From Tubiluchus corallicola (taxonomy: Eukaryota > Priapulida > Priapulimorpha > Priapulimorphida > Tubiluchidae): a stretch of DNA of 20,998 nt. A model generated the notes under the pieces. It saw nothing but the letters and a program-made list of their open reading frames with translations, was not told the DNA's origin and ran no database searches. Made by a program: the position numbers and the translations under genes. Below, one piece after another: positions 8,810 to 18,249 of the stretch. The DNA is taken from contig JAQGDQ010001382.1 of the NCBI GenBank assembly GCA_030141605.1, forward strand, positions 22,501 to 43,498. The letters are read 5' to 3'. Position 1 is the first letter of the stretch, and each line of letters starts with the position of its first letter.

Positions 8810-9186
8810 ATAATGCTTTGAATAATATTAAGACCATGATGGTAAAGTTTCAGCATAGCACAGTGCACAGGTATATGCAGTCATACAGTAACTAAACTGA
8901 AAGACGTAAGACTTTTCAGCAAAGCCCTCCAGTGTCTACTTCTGCAATTATAATAAAATATTAGGTAAAAGCACAAAACTAAAATTGTTACTGAAAGCAG
9001 CCATGTTTGTTGCTGAATAAAATTAGTACTAGATTCCGTAACCAAAGTAGAGACAAAGCAGAGACAAGTAAGTAACATGTTCAACAATTTTCTTCAGTAG
9101 TTACTGTATGACTGCATATACCTGTGCACTGTGCTATATTTGCTGAAACTTTGTCACCATGGGCTTAGAGTTATATAAAGCATTAT
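8810..9186. mobile_element. Palindromic MITE with arms of about 85-90 bp
   Basis: The left arm (about 8810-8897) and right arm (about 9097-9186) are inverted copies. The inner 40 bp is nearly perfect: AGCACAGTGCACAGGTATAT on the left pairs with ATATACCTGTGCACTGTGCT on the right, and GCAGTCATACAGTAACTA extends it. The outer part (ATAATGCTTT, CCATG and AAAGTTTCAGC blocks) is more diverged, with a 4-nt indel. The loop is about 200 bp and non-coding. The target duplication is unclear, so the superfamily is not assigned. Confidence 0.75.
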
Positions 9187-9672
9187 TAAATATCTGTACC
9201 AGCAAGCATTCAATCTGCTAACCTCTCTGCTTGGTAAAAGGTAATAATTAACGACACGAGTAATTAGACACCCTGCAGTTTAGACAAAATATCCATTCCA
9301 ACGCGTCAATTATACATACCAGGTGACGTTCAGACACTATTAGGTAACATGCGATCAAGGTAAATGTACTTGTGTACATTATGCATGAGCGTAATTAAGA
9401 CTCGAGCAAAGGCAATGCACACAAGGTAGAATGTGGCTTGCTTATTACGTTTACACAGATGGCTAGGGTTCTACTACTCGTAATTACAGACTTTTAAATC
9501 TATCTTGATCATGTGCCTAGATGGCTACTTGTAATTATTGTTTGCAAAGAAAAGAGGCACGTGAGGGCGCTGCTACAACAAGACACTTGTCAGAGAAGGA
9601 AAGGAAACGATGTTAATTAGTTGTGATACTGTTAATATTTCTGAGAAAAAAATTTGACAAACTTTTCCACAG
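9187..9672. other. Gene-free DNA
   Basis: No gene, RNA or repeat was recognised. Confidence 0.4.
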
Positions 9673-10585
9673 TTAAAGGAAGACAAGATGATTTTTCATG
9701 TACTACCCCATTTTTAAGTACGATAAATGTATACATTTTAACACCAAAAATACTGTGACAGCGTTTCTGATAATTAGATAATAGATTAAAATCTTAATTA
9801 ACGACGGGCGACCCCAACTAGTGACGACATCACAAACGAACATAACCTTCAACATCAAAAACATTCCACGAGCGTGTTGCACGTATTTGCGAAAGCGAAA
9901 ATTGAAGTACAGTGCTACTATAAGAGATTCAGCGTGTTGTAATAAGACTCATTATAGTTTTAAGATAAAAATTCAAATTTCAAATTTACTGTTGTATTGT
10001 ACTCGCGCATGAGCTGTCGAACGTGCGTAGTTCGTCACAAACTAACACACCTGAACTGAGAAGTACAGCACCTGTTTTTGTGCAATGCGTTTCCTAAATG
10101 CAGGCGTTAGTGCCTGTCTAGCGCGAAATGCATGTAACGGCGGAGAACTAATGTCGCGAACATGAATTTGTGTGGTAATAATTCTTTCACGAAAGGCGTT
10201 ATTTGAAAAATAGTACGTTTTCTTTCAATATTTTAAAAAAATGGGTTGTTTTTTATTTTTTATTTATTTGACATTTATACATATATTAAAATTGTATAAA
10301 AGACAGAATAAGCATGCGCATGCGCACTTACGCTGATCCTATACGACATAAAAAGATAATAAAAAGCACAAAAATAAAATTTCTGAAAACAGTACCCCAA
10401 AGTTGAATATCTCTCATTAACAAGCTCTTAATAAAATGGATACCTAAATATGAATTACAGACTGTGCAACACGTTTTATACAATAGTACGATTTGGAGAG
10501 AACCAATTACGCCAATGTTACAGTTTGACCTACACTTTCGGCTAAATTTTTGACCTACAGTTTAACATTGGGTCCGGTTAACCCC
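9673..10585 (+). mobile_element. Dispersed repeat, copy A (interrupted)
   Basis: This shares a long series of blocks, in the same order and orientation, with 18250-18840: GCGTTTCTGATAATTA, CCAACTAGTGA, ACGAGCGTGTTGCA, GCGAAAATTGAAGTAC, GCATGAGCTGT, AGTTCGTCACAAACTAACA, CTTTCAATATTTTAAA and ATTGGGTCCGGTT. In copy A about 300 bp (roughly 10253-10553) separates the last two blocks, against about 35 bp in copy B, so this copy carries an insertion or the other a deletion. There is no coding capacity or clear terminal repeat. The boundaries are those of visible similarity. Confidence 0.65.
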
Positions 10586-10645
10586 TGAAACAGGATTAAA
10601 AGTCTGTTACGCAGTGTAACGGTTTATCTGACGCTGCAGCAAAAC

Positions 10646-10665
10646 GGTTAGGTTAGGTTAGGTTA
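10646..10665. repeat. (GGTTA)4 interstitial telomere-type repeat
   Basis: Four perfect GGTTA units are followed by degenerate copies to about 10686. TTAGG is the ancestral arthropod telomere repeat. This short run, with unrelated DNA on both sides, is interstitial and not a chromosome end. Confidence 0.85.
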
Positions 10666-10686
10666 GGTTTGGTAAAGTTAGGTTAG

Positions 10687-12311
10687 TTTAAACTTAGTTT
10701 ATTTGCTTCACATTAATCAGTTTTTAAAACTGGTACATAGATCGTCAACGTGCAAGCGAATGTACAGGCAGAAGTGCAGATAAAGTAACACAAGTACAAA
10801 CAAACACAAATAGATATTCATATATACAAATACAAAAAACAAAGACATATACGTTCATAGTTAATCAGATGTGACACAATGAATAACATAGCATTTGAAT
10901 AATAAAAATAACTGTTGAAATTTGCCATAAAATACACAATAGTGATCCTAAGTCTGATCGCGTTAAAACGTTTACTAAGTACTACTAATTAGTACTACAG
11001 CAGGCAGTTACCTCAACTTACCTGTCAGGTGATTTCATAGTTGATGACTTTACGTACCTGGCTTTGTGAAATGCTGCAGACACTTGGCCTTGATATGTTG
11101 GGTCTGGTCACATGTAATTTATAGATTTGTGTCTTGTTAACTAAATTATTATTTCCTGCTGTCTGCAGTTGCAATTGGTGTTTATTGTCTGTCACAGTTC
11201 TCTAATGTTTGGGCAAGGATGTGAGTTACTTTTATTTAATTTAATAATTTTTGCAGTTTTTTTTTGACTAGCTCCTGGAATTAACTGTATATGTGAAATG
11301 TGTTGCATTCTAATGGCAGGTTATTGCTGTGTAATGTTACTTTATGTAATTTATTTGTATCGTACTTATATTGAAGCAGTTTATTAATTTATTTGTAAAC
11401 ATTCTTTATTAATCCACAGTGTGAACGTGAACTAGGCAATTAATTTATTTAAGTAATCACAACATTGATAATAATATTAACTAAAATTAAGTTGGAGTTT
11501 TATTTAAAATCTTTACAAAAGTACTAATTTGTGAAGTCATTATTTTCATAAAATGAAAAGCAAATTATTTATTTACATTTTTATATTTTTTAACAGAATA
11601 AACAACTTAAGTAAACAACTTATGTCTGGATTGGAGTGTTTGAGCATTCTTGGTCGTTCTTGATGAAATGGCATGCTACAGTAATTTTGAATGAAACGGA
11701 AAATTTTGCAGTTAACATCAACATTAAAATGATCACTTCTCCACTAAGATACAATGACATATTGTAAAATATTAAGTATTAAAATTTACATATTTCCACA
11801 TTGTAAAATAAATAATTGATATTTAATGGCAAATATTATTTAATTTACTGAGCATACATCTCTGGTTTGATAGTAATGCGGGCATTCTAGGAAGAAATTT
11901 TCTGAGTTTTCTAGATAATAACCACAAATACAATTTAGAAAGACGAGTAGACCATCAGAAAGTAAGGTTGAATGGCTTTGGTGTATGACTTCTAAATCTA
12001 GGTTTTTCGTTGACTAATATAATCAAACAAATATAAAGTTATATAAGTTATGTTGTGTTTTGTTTTGTTTCTCTCGGAAGGCTCGTAGAGAAAACCAGAA
12101 AACACGTCGTCAAATTAAACTAGTTTATAATACGAGAATTTTACGACACAAAAGTATGAAGGAACGCGAAATGTTTACAGTAAATGTGATAATCTGGAAA
12201 CGTGAAAGAGAGACAGCGTATCTGAGAATCTGAGAATACAAGCATTCAAGAGAATAAACTCCAGCGCCAGCTCCGCCTTATATGTCAGTGCAAAGGAACA
12301 ATTTAGAAATA
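10687..12311. other. Gene-free AT-rich DNA
   Basis: No coding sequence longer than background, RNA gene or strong repeat was seen. The part from about 12060 to 12311 is less AT-rich, with several GAGAA-like motifs just upstream of the HSE match. Confidence 0.4.
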
Positions 12312-12329
12312 GAAAGTTCTCGAAACTTC
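12312..12329. promoter_or_regulatory. Perfect four-box heat-shock element match
   Basis: GAAAGTTCTCGAAACTTC fits GAAnnTTCnnGAAnnTTC at all 12 fixed positions, the arrangement bound by trimeric heat-shock factor. A two-box match, GAACATTC, lies at 12363-12370. No heat-shock protein gene or clear TATA/initiator arrangement was found beside it, so activity is inferred from the motif alone. Confidence 0.45.
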
Positions 12330-12711
12330 TACAAGGTAAGAAGATTGTTCTACTACACTATAGAACATTCTACGAATCTACAATATTCTATTTAATTCTA
12401 GTGGATGTCCACAACAAGTTATAACTAGTATAAGTTGTATAACAAACAAATTTTTAACAGAACCGTTCTTTGCGAGATGGTAACGTCATCGTGATTAATG
12501 TTGCATAAAAACCATCGACTGAGTGCTTTGTTTGGCTGGTCCAGTTGGTCAAGTTCTTGGCACAATGCCAGATTGGATGTAGCTTCGGCGTGATTTCATT
12601 AATATTTAATATCTAATTATACAAACTGTCTGAAAGACGAAATCGACTCAAAAGTTTATAACTTTATTAACTTAGAGGTAAATAGTAAATATTGTAATTG
12701 ATGAGGGTGTT
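12330..12711. other. Gene-free DNA between the HSE match and the GAT run
   Basis: An NF-I-like TTGGCACAATGCCAG lies at 12557-12571. Nothing else is recognised. Confidence 0.35.
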
Positions 12712-12719
12712 GATGATGG

Positions 12720-12774
<55 letters not shown>
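12712..12774. repeat. (GAT)n trinucleotide microsatellite
   Basis: Eighteen uninterrupted GAT units (12721-12774) are preceded by GATGATGGT. Confidence 0.95.
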
Positions 12775-13124
12775 AAATCTTTTATTAGACCTCTATTTGC
12801 AGGTTAAATACATCAGCATGAAAATGAAATCCACGTACAGATATTAGTGACACACGCAAATACATAGAAATAAAAGCAACTTTACAAATTATATACAAAT
12901 AAACAAATGCATACGTATAAACAAATAGGTTAGAATGTACGAAATATTCAGGTATTGTAAAGTTTAATCAAGTTGTAGTAACGATCAGATTCGAAATTAT
13001 AATCAAGTTATTACACCGCTATTGTACATAATACTTGTTCATTAGATCTCCGTAACTTTAGTACATAAATAAACTAATGATAATTTGTAAACAAATACGT
13101 AAACAAAAACATCCTGAAGTCTAA
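12775..13124. other. Gene-free AT-rich DNA
   Basis: Nothing recognisable before the satellite array begins. Confidence 0.4.
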
Positions 13125-14067
13125 ATAGTCTTTTTGTAAATAAAGATATCCTAGCGATTAGTTAACTTTCCCACAATGTAGTCGTTCTGTAAATAAAGAT
13201 ATCCTAGCGATTAGCTAACGTTTCCACAATGTAGTTGTTCTGCAAATAAAGATATCCTAGCGATTAGTTAACGTTTCCACAATGTAGTTGTTCTGTAAGT
13301 AAAGATATCCTAGCAATTAGTTAACGTTTCCACAATGTAGTCGTTCTGTAAATAAAGATATCCTATCGATTAGTTAACGTTTCCGCAATGTAGTCGTTCT
13401 GTAAATAAAGATATCCTAGCGATTAGCTAACGTTTCCACAATGTAGTTGTTCTGTAAATAAAGATATCCTAGCGATTAGTTAACGTTTCCACAATGTAGT
13501 TGTTCTGTAAGTAAAGATATCCTAGCGATTAGTTAACGTTTCCACAATGTAGTCGTTCTGTAAATAAAGATATCCTATCGATTAGTTAACGTTTCCACAA
13601 TGTGGTCGTTCTGTAAATAAAGATATCCTAGCGATTAGTTGACGTTTCCACAATGTAGTCGTTCTGAAAATAAAGATATCCTAGCGATTAGTTGACATTT
13701 CCACAATGTAGTCGTTCTGAAAATAAAGATATCCTAGCGATTAGTTGACGTTTTCACAATGTAGTCGTTCTGAAAATAAAGATATCCTAGCGATCAGTTA
13801 ACGTTTCAACAATGTAGTTGTTCTGTAAATAAAGATATCCTAGCGATTAGTTAACGTTTCCACAATGTAGTTGTTCTGTAAATAAAGACATATTAGCCCT
13901 TAGTTAACGTTTCCACAATGTAGTTGTTCTGTAAATAAAGATATTCTAGCGATTAGCTAACGCTTCCACAATGTAGTCGTTCTGTAAATAAAGGTATCAT
14001 AGCGATTAGTTAACGTTTCCATAACGTATTCCTTCTGTAAATAAAGATATCCTAGCGATTAGTTAAC
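13125..14067. repeat. 53-bp satellite array, about 18 units with higher-order structure
   Basis: The unit includes TTCTGTAAATAAAGATATCC, TAGCGATTAGTTAACG and TTTCCACAATGTAG. About 18 copies run head to tail at constant 53-bp spacing. Units 2-5 and 6-9 are two copies of a 212-bp block, each showing in order GATTAGCTAAC, a plain unit, TCTGTAAGTAAAG and CCTATCGATTAG. Units 10-12 share TTGAC and CTGAAAATAAAG. The 3' units are most diverged. Many units contain an EcoRV site (GATATC), an HpaI site (GTTAAC) and AATAAA. There are no spacers, so this is not CRISPR-like. Confidence 0.93.
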
Positions 14068-14690
14068 GTATGTACTTTCACTAAGTTCAGAAAATACAGC
14101 ACTCATACTTATAATGGAAGGTCAATTCAAAGCGTTCTTGTGTTACCGTTAGCTGATGACGTCACAATGAGCGCCATTGTCTTTTTCGCCATCTTCCTCT
14201 ATTTCTAGGAAAAAGAGGAGCACTTAATATTTTTCCGCGTCCAGATCAATGGGCAACATTCACGATGGCATGACGAAACGAATAGTTCACTGTTCTGTTT
14301 CACATTAGCCGGCTTGATTCCAGCCATGCCATGTATAATTCATGCTCCATACATCCAACATTTGTATTCGTCATGCAAAATAACACTCCATATTCTAGTC
14401 ATATTCAATGCAGCACGCATTTCCAGCAAGCAAGTGGAAAACGATTTATAATGTATGGGGACTTAACGTGTCGCATTTTCACGTGTTTGCTGCTTAGGAG
14501 GCGGTCATTGAAACCGTAATGTCTGTTTTTCTATTATAAATAATACTTCCACAATGGTATTTTGCACTTAGGTGCCATGAATAAATTATAATGTGTAGTT
14601 GCAAATCTTGCACTTGTTTTCCTATAAGGGAATTGCAAAATGGTTTCATTCTTTTATGACGTCTCATATTAAATTATTAAATAGGTTACT
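14068..14690. other. Gene-free DNA
   Basis: A perfect CRE palindrome TGACGTCA lies at 14157-14164. A 62-codon frame at 14331-14519 has no recognisable content. Confidence 0.4.
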
Positions 14691-15186
14691 TTTCTCTCTC
14701 TCTCTCTCTCCCTCTCTCTCCCTCTCTCTCTCTCTCCCTCTCTCTTTCTCTCTCTCTCTCCCTCTCTCTTTCTCTCTCTCTCTCTCTCTTTCCCTATTTC
14801 TCTTTCCCTCTTTCTCTCTTTCCCCCTCTCTCTTTCTCTCTCTCTTTCCCTCTTTCTCTCTCTCTCCCTCTCTCTCCCCCTCTCTCTTTCTCTCTTTCTC
14901 TTCCCCTCTCTCTCTCCCCTTCTCTCTCCCCCTCTCCCTTTCTCTCTCCCTATCTCTCTCCCCCCCTCTCTCTCTTGCCCCTCTCTCTTTCTCTCTCTCT
15001 TTCCCTCTTTCTCTCTCTCTCCCTCTCTCTTTCTCTCTCTCTCTCTCTCTCTTCCTCTCTCTCTCTCTCCCCTTGTCTCTCCCCCCTCTCCCTTTCTCTC
15101 TCCCTATCTCTCTCCGCCCCCCCTCTCTCTCTCTCTCTTGCCCCTCTCTCTTTCTCTCTTCCTATCTCTCTCTCCCACTCTCTCTA
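14691..15186. repeat. Polypyrimidine (CT)n-rich tract of about 0.5 kb
   Basis: The plus strand is almost purely C and T, mainly CT dinucleotides with CCC and TTT interruptions. The pattern of interruptions partly repeats at an offset of about 154 bp: CCCTTTCTCTCTCCCTATC begins at 14936 and again at 15090. Ser/Leu/Pro-rich frames through it are repeat artefacts. Confidence 0.93.
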
Positions 15187-15600
15187 TCAAATCAACCTCA
15201 ATTATTTTGTTAATCAAAGATCCTTGTAGTATTGTCGTATAAACCAACGTAGAAAATTCAGCTACTGTTTTGTTGGTTTTAAAAATGGTTTGATTCATTC
15301 CGCATGTCACTTGAGACGGCACACGAAGGTGGCACTACACCAAGTTCCTTTTTAAACACAAACCTGTTGTCAAGAGTAAAGAATTGTTTTTTCTAATGGA
15401 AGACTGGCGAAGGTCAAGTTGTGAACAAACATTCTTGCTAATAACAGATTATTGTTGCTTCTTCTTTTTCTTCATGCTCTGTTTTTTTCTGCTCCAAAAC
15501 ATTTTTTTGTTTTTTCCGTCTACTGATCCCAGCCATGAAAGCACTTAAAGGTTGCCGTTTACTTTTTTCTTTTTCTTTTCTTTCTTTCCCAACTTTCTCT
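15187..15600. other. Non-coding DNA, becoming T-rich
   Basis: No gene was recognised. The sequence is T-rich from about 15440 up to the pentanucleotide array. Confidence 0.4.
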
Positions 15601-15830
15601 TCCCTTCCCTTCCCTTCCCTTCCCTTCCCTTCCCTTCCCTTCCCTTCCCTTCCCTTCCCTTCCCTTCCCTTCCCTTCTCTTCTCTTCTCTTCTCTTCTCT
15701 TCTCTTCTCTTCTCTTCTCTTCTCTTCTCTTCTCTTCTCTTCTCTTCTCTTCTCTTCTCTTCTCTTCTCTTTGCTTCTCTTCTTTTCTCTTCTCCTGTCT
15801 TCTCTTTCTCTGTCTATTTCTCTTTCTCTC
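15601..15830. repeat. Two-block pentanucleotide array (TCCCT)15 then (TCTCT)19
   Basis: Fifteen uninterrupted TCCCT units (15601-15675) pass abruptly into nineteen TCTCT units (15676-15770), then a degenerate CT-rich tail to about 15830. The blocks differ by one C/T transition. Confidence 0.95.
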
Positions 15831-16189
15831 TCATTAGCCCTTTTTTGCTAAAATAATATCTTTTCACGACATTAATATTATTTTATTTAACTTAGTATTG
15901 GCCAACAGTTTTTTACAGGCTGTTTTCCTACAACGCGCTTGAAAATAAACAATCACGAAACTTGCCTGCAGACAAGTGAACTGACGCGTTTAATGATCTA
16001 AACTAAGTGTCATTTTTCACACTTGGCACCTGATTTTACGTGACGGTAAATCAAGTTTGCATATTTTTACAGTGGAATTTAGTTGGCCTACTTGTGGTTG
16101 AGCTGTTGCCGAAACTCACCAATGTTACAATTTAAATAAGAACATAATATAAAGAAAAGCCACTGGCATTGTTTTCGTTGGCGTATTTA
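15831..16189. other. Non-coding DNA upstream of the receptor promoter region
   Basis: No gene was recognised. It is AT-rich with no strong repeats. Confidence 0.35.
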
Positions 16190-16377
16190 CAGCTGTTGAC
16201 TCTTGAACAGCTGTAGCTGTCATAAATGACGTCACAGCTGCGCAGTCAGGGCAAGTGACGTCATTGTTGCACAGCCAGCATACCGAACTAATGTTTTAAT
16301 TCGGATTGCCTAGATTTTAGTTGCTCAGAAGTTGCACGGCTCGTTGCGCGCTGAAAAGCACATCAAATTAGCAGCTG
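16190..16377 (+). promoter_or_regulatory. CRE and E-box cluster, candidate promoter region of the GPCR gene
   Basis: Two perfect CREs (TGACGTCA at 16227-16234 and 16256-16263) and four CAGCTG E-boxes (16190-16195, 16208-16213, 16235-16240, 16372-16377) lie 0.2-0.4 kb upstream of the receptor ATG, in DNA less AT-rich than its surroundings. CREB/ATF proteins bind CRE, and bHLH proteins bind CAGCTG. No TATA box at a convincing distance from a start site was identified, so the transcription start is unknown. Confidence 0.4.
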
Positions 16378-16585
16378 TGCTGCGCGCTCATAGAGTTTCG
16401 CGCTAGGAGTGTATGATGTGATAGAGAAACCACGCTCGTCTTGTGCTCTACTTCATTTGAGAAGCCCGTCTCTTTGAACTAAATACAAATGTTTCAATAA
16501 GTTTTACACGCGCGCCATGTTTTGTCGTTGCGAATTAAAAACGTTTTTTGTGTAAACTTTGTCAAATAGCTACTCGAGGGTAAAT

Positions 16586-16925
16586 ATGGCTGATGACTGT
16601 CCACGTTACCCGCCACCAGCGCCACCCACCTATGTCTTTAACAAGAACTTGACCACGGCGGAATGGACAATGGGCGAGGAGGTGACGCTTGTGTTGTGGT
16701 ATGTTATTGTCACTGTCGCCACCATCGTCGGTAATTTGTTGGTGATCGGGGTGGTGTTCTTTGTGAAAAATATGAAGGTGACAATGAACGTCTATCTAGC
16801 AAATCTTGCTATTGCTGATCTGGTTATTGGAGTGATGTTTCTGTGGACCAGACCATTTACTTACATGTCCAAACCCAACTTTCCCTTTGCTGCATGGGTC
16901 TGCAAGTTTTTGCCATTCGTTTTGA
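16586..16925 (+). CDS. First coding exon of a rhodopsin-family (class A) GPCR, peptide-receptor-like
   Basis: The start is the ATG at 16586 in good context (AAATATGG). The exon encodes 113 residues plus one base and ends at donor TTGA|GTAAGT (phase 1). Residues 1-32 are an extracellular N-terminus, Pro-rich at 6-14, with an N-glycosylation sequon NLT at 21-23 and no cleaved signal peptide. TM1 is about 33-60 with the GN motif (N50, position 1.50). TM2 is about 67-90 with LANLAIADL and D78 (2.50). C106 followed by K107 is the TM3 cysteine (3.25) that normally pairs with extracellular loop 2. The usual loop-1 WPFG...C pattern reads FPFAAWVC. The composition suits a neuropeptide receptor, and CKFLPFV recalls RFamide/QRFP-type receptors, but the fragment is too short to name one. 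The rest (TM3-TM7, DRY, NPxxY) must lie on downstream exons outside the window. A 12-codon upstream ORF (16517-16555) precedes the ATG and could dampen translation if transcribed. Confidence 0.88.
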
Positions 16926-17031
16926 GTAAGTGCATTCATTTCAACAGTATTTTGTTCCTTATAACTGCAGTTGCATGTTTTCCTAATGTAATCGTATATA
17001 TTAATTCTACTGGTATATATATATATATATA
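16926..17031 (+). other. Start of the GPCR intron, ending in a TA microsatellite
   Basis: It starts GTAAGTGC. The frame stays open past the donor to about 17030, but this read-through lacks the Asp-Arg-Tyr motif expected at the end of TM3. A TA dinucleotide run fills 17014-17031. Confidence 0.75.
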
Positions 17032-17200
17032 AAATTCGAGGCTACAGCTCGGACGGCGGCACTATTTGCGGCGATCTATACATCAAACAAAAGGTCTCGA
17101 TCTAGTGTCGTGCCATTGGGGGTTTATTTTTCGAATCGGGTCCACCGGGAGGAACGGGGGGGGGGGCAAAAAACCTCGAAAAATGGCCACTTTTGGTCGT
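17032..17200. mobile_element. GC-richer patch, possible transposon fragment
   Basis: This is a compositionally distinct block in AT-rich intron DNA, with CGGACGGCGGCAC, GCGGCGATCTATACATC and an 11-G run (17156-17166). No terminal repeats or coding region are seen. It could be a degraded transposon end; the family is not identified. Confidence 0.25.
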
Positions 17201-18249
17201 TTTTTGTAAAAAAAATGTTTAAAAATACTTGTTTAACCCTTTAATGTGTAGTGTAATAGATATGATATGAAAGTTATTATTCTTCCCAGTAATATGGTTT
17301 AAAGCTGAATGAAATTGTTGCTGGTTGTGACAGATTTGCTACTATATGCTGCCTCTTTTGGTATCAAGTTTTGCCCATAGGTGGCTAAGTGTTCATTTTT
17401 ATTGGAAGTTGAACTGTGACCAGCACCTAATTTGCAGACTCTGTGAACCAGTTCAAGTTTGAAAACTGGCAGTTATTTATATTGGTTGTTTTCGGAGTTG
17501 TAAAAAAATACCAGCCTGTTACTAATATCATAAAAATGGCGTTACATATTGTGAAGAATATATATTTGATGTAGTTTTTTGTCCGTGTCAACATGTTTCT
17601 GTATCATATTGTAACAATTGGAGTATCTTCTATTATTTGCTGTCATTCTTGAGTATGTCATGCGTCTGTCTTGAGTATGTTGAGTATGTCTTGAGTATGT
17701 CGCACAGCCATGCTAGATAGTATCAATGGTTTTTACAGTGGCAGTGTCAGGAAAGTACATAGAAATACCTCGGTTGAGTTTGGCCACTTCGCTTGTTGTT
17801 CGCGCTTGTTTTCAGAAAATTTTGTTGCTTAACAGAACAAGTTGCTGAAGAAGTTGCCAGGCCGCTCACGAGTGCAAACTTACTCTCATACAGAAGTTGC
17901 GCAACAAGTTGCGAGAGAAGTCTCTAGTCTCCAGTAAATGCCCGACTATTAATCCGCGCATATAGGCATTTGCAATATTTACTTATCACTCAACCTTATT
18001 TCTTTATGATTTGATCATCATATTCCTGTATGTTCTGCACTATTTCTTCTAGAACTCCAGCTGCAAGCCCTGCATATGTTAATATTGAATAATTTATCAC
18101 TGATGCTCTGAATGGAGCAAAATGACTACAAGTGAATCGAATAAACAGAAATAAAGCCCTCGCAAAACAGCATCAATTGATTGAATCGTGTAAGTTGCCA
18201 AGAGCTTATTCAAACGAGTGCAAGACGTCTCTTATTTTTGCTGAATCCT
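17201..18249. other. Intronic or intergenic DNA without a recognised gene
   Basis: It contains a short repeated motif CTTGAGTATG (17649-17702) and four AAGTTGC heptamers (17839-17912). No coding sequence is supported. Confidence 0.4.

Noticed and set aside
8881-9087. 68-codon minus-strand frame
   Set aside because: It lies inside the loop and arm of the palindromic MITE and shows no domain.
10646-10686. Chromosome end or true telomere
   Set aside because: Only four perfect units, with unrelated sequence on both sides.
13125-14067. CRISPR-like array
   Set aside because: Units abut without unique spacers, and the setting is eukaryotic; it is a satellite.
14599-15851. Ser/Leu/Phe-rich frames over the CT and TCCCT/TCTCT tracts
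   Set aside because: They are direct translations of microsatellites.
16926-17032. Read-through of the receptor frame past the donor
   Set aside because: The GTAAGT donor is strong, and the read-through lacks the DRY motif at the expected distance from the TM3 Cys and then runs into a TA microsatellite.
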